This document shows, piece after piece, positions 1-10,339 of a DNA stretch of 64,000 nt. The notes under the pieces are model-generated. The model worked only from the letters and a program-made list of their open reading frames with translations. It was not told the DNA's origin and ran no database searches. Within the stretch, counting starts at the first letter, position 1. Every line of letters starts with the position of its first letter. The position numbers and the translations under genes were made by a program. Origin of the DNA: Ophiura sarsii (lineage: Eukaryota > Echinodermata > Ophiuroidea > Amphilepidida > Ophiuridae); NCBI GenBank assembly GCA_035610835.1, contig CM069445.1:36904656-36968655 (forward strand), given 5' to 3'.

Positions 1-528
1 GGGTGTGTCCAAAGAGGGACGGCGGGGATACGACCCCGCCCCTCACCTTTGACCACTTGGGGGAATTGCACGCATGGGGGACTTTAAGGCGCTTTACTTA
101 ATTTCCATTAATTTCATTGAGACGCCAGTTTTGATGGTATAAAAATAGCCAATTTACGCGCGCTGCGTGTATGTCCATGAATATCATTTTTGTATAAGCC
201 CGTTTAAAACCAAAATATCTTTACCTTGTTTTCTTTCGATGATATATATAGAAACCCAGTCCTGGAAGCTCATCCTGGGTTTTAGGTATTTTTACTAGGC
301 AAAAATTCAGCCTTCTGAATCAGTTACTTGGTATTTTCTCACATACCTATACCAACTAAAAAACCCAATGATTAGTTAGGTAACTACTACTTTACGTCTA
401 CTTTTCCCATTGTCTTCTTTCCCACTACTCCTTACCCTACCTCCTCCTCCTTTTTAGTCTTCCTCTCCTTCATTTTCTTCATTTTTACTCTTATTTGTCA
501 ATGTGGGAGGGGAGGGGGCATAACCTAC

Positions 529-575
<47 letters not shown>

Positions 576-1160
576 TAGTTGAATCAGGGAGATGACTTGG
601 CTTCACCAATTACGTCACGGGTGGTTTTCAAAGTTATTCATACATGAAACAAATTCGGGTAGATGGAGTAGCCATCTGTATATAAAGCATTTACAGATGA
701 ATTTTAGTTATTTTTGATATGGGATCTAGATCGAATTAAAAAAAACCCCTATCAAATGTATGAATTTTGTATTAATTAAAGATTGCAAATTAAGCTCTTA
801 TGATTTCAGATGGTAGTTATATAATTAGGCTACATCTGCACGTGTGTATATAAAGCATTGTACGTGAAACATAATTTCTGGAAGGTGAGAGCTCCCACCC
901 GGAGGATCTCTCAATGCCCCTTTAATACAATACGAATTTTATACCATTGGGTGGGTTGTTATACTGTTCATTCATCTCAAAATGATAAACTCAACTCAAC
1001 ACAAACAAGACTATAGTCAGGGAAGTTTTTTCAACTTTATTTCAGATTTTCTATAACCTGATCATATCATTGCATTACTATGGAAAGCTGATGTGTTCCC
1101 CTTTATATAAAGGAACTCAATAAATCACTAAAATGAACAAAAGAGCTATCGGTATGATAA
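1..1160. other. Gene-free flank
   Basis: I see no convincing coding sequence or RNA gene here. The stretch is AT-rich with pyrimidine-rich patches and holds one very long C homopolymer at 530-575. Short direct repeats of a tataaagcatt word occur near 680 and 850. Confidence 0.5.
530..575. repeat. 46-bp poly-C homopolymer
   Basis: An uninterrupted run of about 46 C residues, the longest of more than a dozen G or C homopolymers in the window. Its exact length is likely to be unreliable in the assembly. Confidence 0.9.
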
Positions 1161-1162
1161 AC

Positions 1163-1191
1163 CAGGGAGGTGTCATTGACACCTCCCTGGA
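1163..1191. repeat. Perfect 14-bp-arm hairpin at LINE 5' edge
   Basis: Two perfectly complementary 14-base arms (CCAGGGAGGTGTCA and its complement) are separated by one base. The hairpin sits where the recognisable LINE protein sequence begins, so it may mark the 5' truncation point of the insertion. Confidence 0.75.
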
Positions 1192-2646
1192 TAAATCACT
1201 AATTACAGACCCATATCCCTGACTTCTGTACTCTGCAAACTCTGCGAACACATCATTCATTGTGCCGCCATCCAACACCTGACTGCCAACAATATCCTGT
1301 CCGATGCACAACATGGCTTTCGCAAAAAGAGATCATGTGAAACTCAACTTATCTGCATGCTCGACGACCTCACAAAAGGTCTGGATGAGAAATCCCAAAT
1401 TGATGTGATCCTCCTCGACTTTGAGAAGGCCTTTGACAAAGTCTCACACCGGCATCTGTTGAAAAAGATACATCACTATGGTATTAGAGGCCAAACTCTG
1501 CAGTGGGCGGATAACAGACTTCCTCCACTCCCGCACCCAGTGCGTCGTTGTCGATGGCAAGAGGAGCGATGTGACCAATGTAACATCTGGAGTCCCCCAA
1601 GGCAGCGTCCTTGGCCCATTGCTATTCCTAGCTTACATCAACGACATGCCTGCCTGCACTACAAGTTCAACAACTAGACTGTTCGCGGATGATAGCGTCG
1701 TGTATAGACACATCTCAACAACTGCTGATGCTGATGCCCTACAGAAAGACTTGGATGCCCTACAAGAATGGGAAACCAAGTGGTTGATGCGTTTCAATGC
1801 AGCTAAGTGCCAAGTAGTTCAAGTTTCTAACAAGCGCAACCTAGTCCCAGCATCATATTCCATTCATGGCCATGCCTTAGAGGTTACCAACTCTGCTAAG
1901 TATCTAGGAGTGCATATCGACTCAAAACTGAGCTTCAATACTCACATTGACACCATCTCCAAGAAAGCAAAGGGCACCAAGGCTTTCTTCTCCCGAAACC
2001 TGAACCACACAAGCCGGAAAGTCAAAGAAGCAGTCTACACCACCTTTATTCGACCATCTGTCGAATTCGCTGGAACTGCATGGGACCCCCATACAAAACG
2101 CAATATCAACAAGCTCGAGCAAGTTCAACGCAGCTCAGCCCGCTTTGTCATGGGAGACTACAGGAGAACGAGCAGTGTATCCACCATGCTGGACCATCTC
2201 AACTGGCCATCACTTCAGGAACGCCGTTGTAACAGCCGCCTTCATATGATGTTCAAGACCAGATACAACTTGGTTGACATCCTGTGGAGTGACTATCTGA
2301 CTCATCTGTCCACATCTACCAGGGGTCACAGTTCCCGTTTCACCAAACCCCACACCAGCTCTTCAGCGTATGCCAACTCATACTTCCCACGTACCATTCG
2401 GGACTGGAACAACCTCAAAATTGATCCTGCTGCATACTCAACCCTTGACGCCTTCAAATCAGCGCTGAAGGATCGTCATCTGAAGTAGTTCATCACCAGC
2501 TTTTTACCCACACCTGTAAATATTGTATATATTACACCTGTTTTTTTTAACTTTCCTGTTGCCGAGGCAACACATGCATACAACTACAGTGCGTTTATCT
2601 TCAACCATTTGAAGGCAGCACTTTATAGGAAGAAGAAGAAGAAGAA
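1190..2646 (+). mobile_element. 5'-truncated CR1/Jockey-type LINE
   Basis: The fragment carries only the reverse-transcriptase half of a LINE ORF2 and its 3' end. It starts in the NYRPISLTS region and ends about 160 bases past the stop codon in a (GAA)n tail at 2620-2646, as expected for target-primed insertion with 5' truncation. No endonuclease domain or ORF1 is present. The RT motifs fit the CR1/Jockey/Rex group; the exact clade needs a phylogeny. Confidence 0.85.
1196..2488 (+). pseudogene. LINE reverse transcriptase, frameshifted
   Basis: Reverse transcriptase copies LINE RNA into DNA at a nicked target. Visible motifs in order are NYRPISLTS, QHGFRKKRSC, the palm motif with LLDFEKAFDKVSH, then after a frame change near 1505 SGVPQGSVLGPLLFLAYIND, the catalytic FADDS motif (about 1681-1695), YLGVHIDSKLSFNTHI and a long C-terminal region ending at 2488. 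The reading frame changes from the 1357 frame to the 1478 frame at the TLQW / ITDFL position, apparently through a small indel. With no start, no endonuclease and a frameshift, it is a dead copy. Confidence 0.85.
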
Positions 2647-3893
2647 CCCATCCTGCTAATGATAAAGTATTCGTCAAGTCCCAAGCTTATATTTTACATT
2701 ATAATATAACTTGATAACACATATTCCCTAAACGTAAACTAAAACCAGAGGCCCTTCAGGCGGGCCTTCAGGCAACTTTGTGTAAATGAATAATAAGTTA
2801 ATGTCTCTTGGTTAAGGTGTCATTCGTCCTAGTTTCCTTGGAGGCTGAGTTGTCTTGGCCGAGTTGTCTCGTGGCCGAGTTGTCTTGATCAACACCAACC
2901 CGGAAACCGGAACTGCTAACCGGAACTGCTAACTTGTATTGTAAACATGATTGCCTTTCTGCGTGCATGATGATTCTGTCAAGCTACTTCTGTGACTGTC
3001 AGTGTCACCTGTGGGAACAAAGTTGATCTGTAGCCAACAAGTGTTGGATGGTACACTTAATAAATTGTAAGTGATGGTAATTTTAAATAGTCTTTATTTA
3101 TTTAGCACCTTTCCTGAATAGCAACTAGAGCTGCCACTAGAGCTGCATAAGCCTAAGGATTATCCACTTCAAGCTTCAATTCAATTCAAGCAATAATAAT
3201 GTAGTACACTGACTAAAACAGTACACAGTACAGTAGTAGTACTAGTAGTAGTACATGTATCATGTAGGCATTTTAATATAAATATAGTTCGTTAATAAAT
3301 GGGAATTCCCCCGGGAATTCCCAGCCAGGTGAATATGTATATAAATAGTACATCAAGTCATTGTAATTTGGTCATCAGTTGGTATTGTGCATCAGGGAAT
3401 TTTGCATGCACTAATTTGGTGGGTGAACGTAAAAAACCCAACGTATGAGTTTCCTGTCCTCGCCCCGGGTGGCATTTCTATTTGTACATGTTGAGTTAAA
3501 GGGCAGTGAGAGTGAGAGATTGCACTCTTTTTTTGTTGTTGCTAGATCAGGTATGTAGTGTAAGGCCTAACAATATTTTATCGGTTGAAGCAATTTATTA
3601 TATTTGTATAACACAGATACGTCAAGCCGACGGCGGGTTTTGGTCGGATCAAACGTACCACTGACGTCGGCGCAAAGGTCGGCTGCTCATTTAAAAGTTC
3701 CCTCGCCCATTTACAGGGAACGGACAATGTCCAAATAAGGGCCTAATTATAATAAAACGTAAACATTTTTTTCCGTGTTTTAAAGAGCAGCTATTTTTTA
3801 TGTCAAATTAAGCCTATTAAAGGCTGTTTTCATCAATTATCCAAAACGCTATTTACATATGAATGATATAAATATGTTTGGTCGTTGTTGAAC
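2647..3893. other. Non-coding stretch
   Basis: No gene is seen. It holds short local repeats: GGCCGAGTTGTCT twice near 2855-2890, a GTAGTACTAGTAGT run near 3233-3255, and two nearby GGGAATTCCC words at 3301-3320. Confidence 0.4.
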
Positions 3894-4045
3894 GGGGTTC
3901 AACAAGGTCTTCGTCGTTGTTTATCTTGAATCAACAACGTTGTAAGATGGGTTTATTTTGCTCGGGCAGTAGCTGCCCTCGCAAAATTAACCCGTCTTAC
4001 CGTTGTCGATTCAAGACAAACAACTCCAAAACCTTATTGAACCCC
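3894..4045. repeat. Foldback (hairpin) element
   Basis: Two arms of roughly 70 bases are imperfect inverted copies. The ends are GGGGTTCAACAAGGT and its complement near 4030-4045, and the centre is a GCTCGGGCAGTAGCTGCC hairpin near 3960-3975. This is a small non-autonomous palindromic element; no target duplication was identified. Confidence 0.65.
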
Positions 4046-4593
4046 TAAATAAAAAAACTGAAATTTTCCAAATGTGAAAATACAATGTTTGCAATTTCAA
4101 TTGAAAATCACTGTGCTAGTGGACAAACATGTAAATTGGGTTGTGCAGCAAAGAGGGTCACCAAAGACAGACGGAAAATGCAATTGACTTCATTTTTTCA
4201 CACAAAGCTAGGATCAAATATGTCATTCTTGGAACGTATAAAAAGTTTTAAAATTCAACTTGGTTTTGAAAACAAAATGGCTTGTTTCCACTATTGCAGT
4301 TTTTTTTACTCACCCTGTATAGCATTTTTCACCTGCTTTTAAATGATGGACAAATATCATAATTGCAAACTGCCGACATGTGACTCATTGTAAATATGTA
4401 CAAATCCCAGTTTTGTTCAACAACAAAAATCTTTTAAAGCTGAGTCCTTAGCCCCACCATGGCCAGTTCTTTGTGAAGACCTGTCTGAGAGGTACTGTAC
4501 ATGGAGAAATTCCAAACTTGGTTAATTCCTTTAGGAACTGACTGTCCAGAGCGGGATTCCTCTTTAAAATCCTATTAAAATACACTGGTATCA
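4046..4593. other. Non-coding stretch with a lone mariner-like end
   Basis: No gene is supported; the 85-codon ORF at 4085 resembles nothing and has no splice context. A TTTACTCACCCTGTAT word at 4308-4322 is like the ends of the mariner-type MITEs elsewhere in the window, but I could not find its partner. Confidence 0.35.
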
Positions 4594-4926
4594 GGCCCCC
4601 CCCCCCCCCCCCAAAAAAGTTGACTTGCCCTTTCCGACCGACCCAAATTTTCAGAAATCTAGGGTCACCATTTTTTTTTTCAAAGTAAAAAAATAAATTA
4701 AAAAAATTGAAAGAAGCACATAACAATAAAGAAAGATGAAAACGTGTTTTTGAGTAGTATATGCTTGTTTAAAAAAATCAAAAAATTCAAAAATTCAAAA
4801 AAATCTTTAAAACATGTTTTTGTGTAGTATCTCCCTGTTTAAATTTAAAATGTTTTTAAAAAATCCGACCGTCCGACCCAGACTCTGGCCCTGAAAGGGC
4901 AAGTCAACTTTTTTTGTTTGTTGGCC
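4594..4926. mobile_element. Foldback MITE, GACTTGCCC family, copy 1
   Basis: The outer ends are GGCC followed by a homopolymer (C then A on the left, T on the right). The inner inverted repeats are AGTTGACTTGCCCTTTCCGA on the left and the complement near 4895-4910, followed by GACCGACCC-type words. The middle is A/T-rich. Related copies lie at 15191, 18345, 19153 and 42856. Confidence 0.75.
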
Positions 4927-4949
4927 TCACTGTATTAAGATTTTCACTG

Positions 4950-5190
4950 CCAAATTTGTAAGTTGGGAAAACACCAGTCCTGAGTTTCTAGTTGTCTAAT
5001 ACATACATCCTATAATTAAAACTATATATTTTCATCATAAATATTGGCTGATAATGATATCCTTTTATGAAATTTGACCATTTTGGCAGCCATTTTGGAT
5101 TCTATCTTGGATAACCCTTAGCATACCAAAATGTTGGTAACATCCTGAATATGATTTAGGACCATGAAAGGAAGTTCATAAAGTTGGTTT
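4950..5190. repeat. Dispersed copy of a satellite-like unit
   Basis: The sequence from CCTGAGTTTCTAGTTGTCTA through CATTTTGGCAGCCATTTTGG to the GGAAGT-AAAGTTGG end matches the tandem units at 39560-40230, including the final CTTAGCAT-AACATCCTGA segment. Confidence 0.6.
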
Positions 5191-5218
5191 ATGATTATAT
5201 ACCATCCCTGCTCACATA

Positions 5219-5310
5219 CCCCTTCTCTTTTCCCTCTCCCCCCTTCCCCTTTCCCCCTCCTTGTCACCTCCCCCTCCTTTCCCCTTCCCCTCCCACCCCT
5301 CTCCCTCCAT
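5219..5310. repeat. Pyrimidine (C/T) tract
   Basis: Almost pure C and T over about 90 bases, lying just upstream of the first recognised IRAK4-like exon. It is low-complexity and probably without coding meaning. Confidence 0.7.
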
Positions 5311-5393
5311 CCTTTTGTGATCCTCATGTAAAAATCAGGTCACACACCTATTTTAACTCAAAATCATGTGATGCTTTGTATTTCTTTGCACAG

Positions 5394-5584
5394 ATAAGGT
5401 AGTGTTTCATCATGTCCACTAAAGTGACCGGCACAACGTACCTACGAGTATTGCCGTATAGGGTCATAGTTGACCTGTCCAGAGAGTTGGATAAGAGCAG
5501 TGTTAGCAATAAGAATTGGAAAGGTGTGGCAAGCCATGTGAAGAAAAGAAATGGACAAGACAGATATAACTTGGGTTTGATCAA
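5394..5584 (+). CDS. IRAK4-like death-domain protein, exon with start codon
   Basis: IRAK4 is the kinase that binds MyD88 through its death domain in Toll/IL-1 receptor signalling. A good 3' splice site (TTTCTTTGCACAG) precedes position 5394, and the exon ends in AA|GTAAGTG at 5584. The likely start is the ATG at 5412, with an in-frame TAG four codons upstream. The encoded residues TYLRVLPYRVIVDLSRELD, NWKGVA and QDRYNLGLI match the first helices of IRAK4-type death domains (compare the WKKLA and DDRYN signatures known for the family). The exon leaves two bases of a codon, which fits the exon at 8258. IRAK family is secure by motif; IRAK4 rather than another member is inference. Confidence 0.8.
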
Positions 5585-5700
5585 GTAAGTGTGTATTCCA
5601 TTTGTTTATTTGCAGTGGCGTAATTAGTTTTTCGCATGGGAGGGGGGCAGTAGCGTAGCCAGGGGGGGGGGGGGGGGGGCAAAATTGAATTCGGAAATTC

Positions 5701-5835
5701 GGCACAACATACCTACGAATATTGCCGTATAGGGTCATAGTTGACCTGTCCAGAGAGTTGGATAAGAGCAGTGTTAGCAATAAGAATTGGAAAGGTGTGG
5801 CAAGCCATGTGAAGAAAAGAAATGGGTTTGATCAA
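5701..5835 (+). pseudogene. Broken tandem duplicate of IRAK4-like exon
   Basis: About 240 bases covering most of the exon and the start of its intron (5430-5690) are repeated immediately downstream at 5701-5905. The duplicate has lost 20 bases that encode the QDRYNL region, between two ATGG/GG repeats, which shifts the frame. It keeps the GTAAGTG donor, but its G-rich left edge replaces the acceptor. It cannot replace the upstream exon and is best read as a dead exon copy. Confidence 0.8.
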
Positions 5836-6401
5836 GTAAGTGTGTATTCCATTTGTTTATTTGCAGTGGCGTACATTTGTTTTTCGCATGGGAGAGGGGG
5901 GGGGGGCAAAATTGAAATCGGAAAGGCAGCGAAAAATTGGGATGGCAAAGGAAGGGAAAGAAAGAGAGAAGAGGAGACAAAAAGTGAAGGAAAAGGAAAG
6001 GAAATGGACAGAAAGGAAGGAAGGCAGGCAAATTAGTTGGAAATTGCATTTTTATACATGCCGGTATGGGGACGAAACGCCTCTAACCCCCCCTCCCCCT
6101 TGTCATTTTCTTACTCAACGGCAAATCAAAAAGTTACATGAAAAACGTGGCTGCGGCACGAGGTCGAACTGCGAGAAAAAATACCCTTTGCCCCCCCCCC
6201 CCCTGACAAGTGAGGTGTGGGGGGGGGGGGGGGGGGTGATTTGGGGGGGGGGGGGCGTTAGGTACCAACTGTGTGCTTGCGTGCACAGGGGGTATCTGAG
6301 GGGGATGTTCCCTCTTTGAACCTGAAACATTTTGTATCTTGAAATGGGATTCATGCAATTGGGTGAATACTTTTAAGTTGATAACCTCACAATACATTAA
6401 T

Positions 6402-7275
6402 CAGTGTTTCCACTTGCCAGAAAATTACCTGAAATTCGGGAAATTATGGTTGTGTTTTCAGGTATTGTTCAGGAATTGAAATAATTCCAGGTAATTTCAG
6501 GAAATCTGGGAAATTTCAAAATGTGCGATAATTTATATCTTAAATGAAGAGAAAACAATCTTTCCCTCTTTACTTGTATTCTTTTTTCATTCATGTTTGA
6601 TGCTCCGTAATAATAAGTAACAATTGCTAACATTAGTCGGCAATCACCCCCTGGTCCTTTTTACTTTTTCAAAACTCACAATGAGCGCCTTCTATATAGA
6701 CCATTCTTAAATTAATTCAACCCTATCCCCTGAATTTCAATTTGATTGATGCTAATTTCATCCGGAGTTTCTCACATGAATTATATCTTTGAAGTAAACA
6801 ATATGCTTGACAAAACCAATATAATACTCACATATTAATATTTCATCCTCATACATCGGATCGCGGAGGATTTCATCAGAATGGCATGATCCACTTTGGC
6901 GCGAAGAAACATCATCTTCAGAGTTGCCAGTTGGTTTTACTTTTAGAAGTGGATCATAGACGTGACTGAGCAAAAAAGTTCAACAAACCTGATGAATCTT
7001 TTCACCGATGAATTATATCTGTTATAGTATTAATGTGATGAACAATATTACAAGCAACACCATGGCTCGTTAGCTGATTAACATATCGATAACCAATAAA
7101 TCTGTGCAGATCACTTACACGCTTATCGTCACGCCTACTATTACAATATCTTTGCCCTTTTTTTTGGACAACCACAAATTGCACAGATATAGCCATTTTG
7201 AAGGGGAATCACATCAAATTCCAGGAAATTTGGGACTCTATTTCAGGATTTTTTTATTTAGGTGTGGAAGCACTG
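6402..7275. mobile_element. hAT-type element in IRAK4-like intron 1
   Basis: The ends are CAGTGTTTCCAC and GTGGAAGCACTG, flanked on both sides by the same 8 bases ACATTAAT (6394-6401 and 7276-7283). Eight-base duplications and CAGTG ends are diagnostic of the hAT superfamily. At 874 bp with no transposase it is non-autonomous. Internal words around TTCCAGG(A/T)AATT recur near both ends. Confidence 0.85.
6832..6965 (-). other. Candidate exon inside the hAT element
   Basis: On the minus strand a strong acceptor (TTGTTGAACTTTTTTGCTCAG) is followed by 134 open bases and a GTGAGTAT donor. The peptide includes HVYDPLLKVKPTGNSEDD and ILRDPMYEDEIL, an acidic, serine-rich and tyrosine-containing stretch like a receptor tail. 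Phase is 2 in, 1 out. It lies wholly inside the hAT element, so it could be a captured host exon; I do not recognise the protein. Confidence 0.35.
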
Positions 7276-7332
7276 ACATTAATACCATTCACGTTTCTAT
7301 TACGGTGAGCATTTGATCATGCGCTCATAAAT

Positions 7333-7364
<32 letters not shown>

Positions 7365-7887
7365 TGATTGCATAGGCAAACCCCCTGGTCAAATATGATC
7401 AGGATATATCCCCCATCCCCCCCCCCCCCCAGTTTTTTTCTTGACAATATCAAACGCACAAATCACAAACCAGATGTGACCATACATCATAACAGACCAG
7501 TTGTCATGCAGCTAACTTTATTTACAGAAAAGAACAAAAGATGATGAGCAAAAAATAAAGGAATTTATCACCTCTCAAGCTTCACAATAGCTGGGTTTAT
7601 TAATGTCAATATCAATAACTTAGTCATTTTAAAGCTAAAAATTAGGTTTATAACTTGAAATTAAAATATAAATGTTCCTTTTTGGAGACATCTGGTCTGT
7701 TTTGATGTGACGGGTCACAAATATTTAAAAATAATTTTGAAAATTGACCTAACGATATAAAGAATTTAATTTATGTTTTCCAAATAAAAACAAACAAATA
7801 ATTACAGGTCATTTTAGCCTAAGAAAGATATTGTACCAATTGACAATGCTTATTATTTGTCACTGTTCTAAACTTGAGTAACTTGTG

Positions 7888-8240
7888 TGAACACTTTCCA
7901 TGGGCTATTAGTTATACCATTTCAAAACAGATTTTTTTAGAAACCTTTCCCAACTGTCAAAGCCTATCTTCAGAACTACTGAACCAATACTTGGAATGTT
8001 TGTACTTATTTCAATGCACTTCTCACGGTGATTCCAAATATGGTAATGACATTTAATTATTTTGACATTTTTTAAACATTTTGTGAAATTTTGGATTGTC
8101 GTCTGCAGACGCCTGCCGCATGGAAAGTGTTAACATTAGTGACTTATGTTGGTTCAGTAGTTCTTAAGATAGACTTTGACAGTTGGGAAAGGTTTCTAAA
8201 AAAAAACTGTTTTGAAATGGTATAACTTATTAAATTGGTT
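7888..8240. mobile_element. TTAA-type MITE plus inverted partial copy
   Basis: 7888-8136 is about 250 bp with ends CACTTTCCATGGG and CCGCATGGAAAGTG, matching the element at 40570-40808; the right side keeps TTAA while the left TTAA has mutated. The stretch 8148-8240 is a partial copy of its left half in inverted orientation, ending 17 bases before the IRAK4-like exon. TTAA targets suggest a piggyBac-like source (inference). Confidence 0.7.
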
Positions 8241-8257
8241 ATCCTTATAATTGACAG

Positions 8258-8403
8258 TATGTTTGAAATGGAGCTACATCGAGGCAAGAGCCCTACAGAA
8301 TCATTAATCAGTGATTGGGGCACGAGTAATGCAACCGTACAAGACTTGGTAGATATACTAGAGGAATTAGAACTGTTGTCCAGTATTGACATTCTGCTAC
8401 CAG
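8258..8403 (+). CDS. IRAK4-like death-domain protein, exon 2 of those seen
   Basis: The exon follows ATAATTGACAG and ends CCAG|GTAAGCT. It completes the codon begun by the exon at 5394-5584 (AA+T) and ends one base into a codon. It encodes ELHRGKSPTESLISDWGTSN, then ATVQDLVDILEELEL and ILLP. RGKSPT, DWGT-N, TV-DLVD-L and LLP are the most characteristic stretch of IRAK4 death domains (helices 4 to 6). The domain is therefore complete across the two exons. An inverted MITE fragment ends just upstream and may crowd the branch point. Confidence 0.85.
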
Positions 8404-8602
8404 GTAAGCTTGGTACCATAAAACGGGGGTGGATAGGGACAGTTTTAGCACTTTCTAGATTGTAGTTTGTTTCGCATTGCCTCATGAGCCAAACTTTTTA
8501 GGGAATATTGTGTCCACTCATTATGCCTTTAAACTGCCACTATAAAAAGGAAAATATGTGGTGAGTAGGGCCTACATTTAAAAAAGTTGGATGCCTTCTA
8601 CC

Positions 8603-8956
8603 CAGGGATAGCACTGGATCAAAAATGTGAGAGGTCCCATGAAATTTTTCAGGACCCCGTAGGACTTCAAAAAACAAATTTAAGGGGTCCCCCCAAGAAA
8701 TTGAGGGGTCCTAAAGTTTGGGTATTTGAAAATTTTACTTTTTTACGGACAGTTTTAATGAATTTATATTGTGAGCAAAGGATGGATATGTAATTTACAG
8801 AATTTCGTAAGGTTTCCATTTCCATACATCGTCAAATTTAAGGGGTCCCTTCAATTGTGATCGGGACCTGCAAGTCTTTCCAATTTGAAATCCGACGCGT
8901 CACTACAAGAAAGTGAGAGGTCCAAGACGCGCAAACGCGTCAGAATGCGACCCCTG
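8603..8956. mobile_element. hAT-type MITE in IRAK4-like intron 2
   Basis: Ends CAGGGATAGCACT and GCGACCCCTG are imperfect inverted repeats, flanked by CTTCTACC on both sides (8595-8602 and 8957-8964). At 354 bp it is non-autonomous. Internally it repeats GAGAGGTCC and AAGGGGTCC words and holds several ACGCG(T/C) words. Confidence 0.8.
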
Positions 8957-9194
8957 CTTCTACCCCTCTACACTATCATTCGGGAATTTCACCCATTCAG
9001 GAAATTTAAGGGATTTACTTAATTTCTAATACCTTTGGTTTGTTCTGTGCCATTTAGGGTTTCCCCGGGGGAGGTTGATACAGTGTAATGCAGAAATATA
9101 TCGTAGCACAACTGGAAGCAGTGAAAAGATAACTAAGCTTTTATGCTCTCTCCTTTTATGCACCCCTTATTTCTAACTATGGATCTTCTTGCAG

Positions 9195-9311
9195 ATTATA
9201 GTAAGGAACCAGTGCAAAAAGTTGTTCATCAGCCACCAGGTAGTTACACCAGCTTTAGCCCTCATAAACCCACGGGGCCAGCACCAATGAGTCCAGAACC
9301 ATCTTACGCAG
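9195..9311 (+). CDS. IRAK4-like protein, linker exon
   Basis: Acceptor TTCTTGCAG precedes 9195 and a GTTAAC donor follows 9311. Joined in phase to the exon at 8258 it reads LLPDYSKEP, giving the LLPD end typical of IRAK4 death domains. It continues with a proline/serine-rich segment (HQPPGSYTSFSPHKPTGP, then MSPEPSYAG) as expected of the linker before the kinase domain. It leaves one base of a codon. No kinase exon was found by eye downstream; they may lie in the gap at 11255, be too short or diverged to see, or be absent. Confidence 0.75.
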
Positions 9312-9322
9312 GTTAACAAGAT

Positions 9323-10339
9323 AAAGACTTCAACAAAAGAAAGTCATACACTTTGTTTAGGTTCTATCGAGTGACACATAATTATTGTTTGACCAAACGG
9401 GCTACATAGACATTTGGATGCATCATTTTGGCACCATTTGATACCAAATTTGCTACTAAACAACAAAGATAAGCCATGATTAGCACCATTTTTTATAATG
9501 AAAATCAGTGACTTTTTCAAATTTGTATTTTCAACACACTACAAAGGAGAAACGACCAAAGGATACCAAGCACCTATCCCATATTTTGTCTCAAATTAAT
9601 CACTGCATATTTCCCCTCAAATCGCTGGCTAATTCAAATTCAAAAATATATTCATCCAAGTGTCTATATCAAGCATGTGCAACCTTTTCTACCCGGGCCT
9701 CATTATGATTTTGTGATCCATTCACGGCTGCAGTGATTGTCAAACATTCCAAAACACATCCGGATACCTGCTTCTCTTCGCCATTTTAACCAGGGATTTT
9801 AACACGCAATCACAAGTTTGTTCTGTTGAAAGGAATGCTCGCACAGCTCACACATTTTTCGACTTTACACTTATTTTTGCTATGATTGAGGTACATTTCT
9901 GCTTTAAACAAGTTTCTACCAACAAAAATACGCGTGCGAAACAAAATTAGGTCTGTGCACTTTTGACCATCATAATTCCATGATTCCTCTTGTCAAATGA
10001 AACAACAGTGCCAATCTCAACCGACACAACAGTCAATATTGGGGGAAATTGGCCCCTCGCCCCCCCCCCCCCACCCCCCACCCCCCCCTCTGGCTACGCC
10101 ACTTGCATCACCCTACTAAATATAAGAGAGGACACCACTAAATCAATTCGCCATTAGTGTAACCTAGGGAGTTCCGGGCCGCATCAATGGGATTTGGGAT
10201 TGCTTCGCAGGCCGCAGATTAGAGGCCGGCGGGCCGCAGGTTGCACACGCTTGGTCTATATGTAGCCTGTTTGGTAAAAATCGGATTTTACTCTATTGGA
10301 CCTAAACAAAGTCTATGACTTTCTTTTGTTGAAGTCTTT
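9323..10339. mobile_element. Foldback element with AAAGACTTCAACAAAAG ends
   Basis: Left end AAAGACTTCAACAAAAGAAA is matched by its complement at 10320-10339, and similarity continues inward through the CAAACGGGCTACAT region. It is the same family as the element at 54109-54608. It starts 12 bases after the IRAK4-like donor and contains the hAT element at 9670-10253. Confidence 0.75.
9670..10253. mobile_element. hAT-type element nested in foldback element
   Basis: The ends CAAGCATGTGCAACC and GGTTGCACACGCTTG are inverted repeats flanked by GTCTATAT on both sides (9662-9669 and 10254-10261). The GCAACCT followed by GGGCC composition fits a common hAT end type. The 584-bp element has no transposase. 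A C-rich tract near 10060-10088 abuts a CTGGCTACGCCACT word, the end of another hAT-like family. Confidence 0.8.

Noticed and set aside
5184..5402. Proline-rich ORF in the C/T tract
   Set aside because: Low-complexity sequence; the downstream IRAK4-like exon is in a different, better supported frame.
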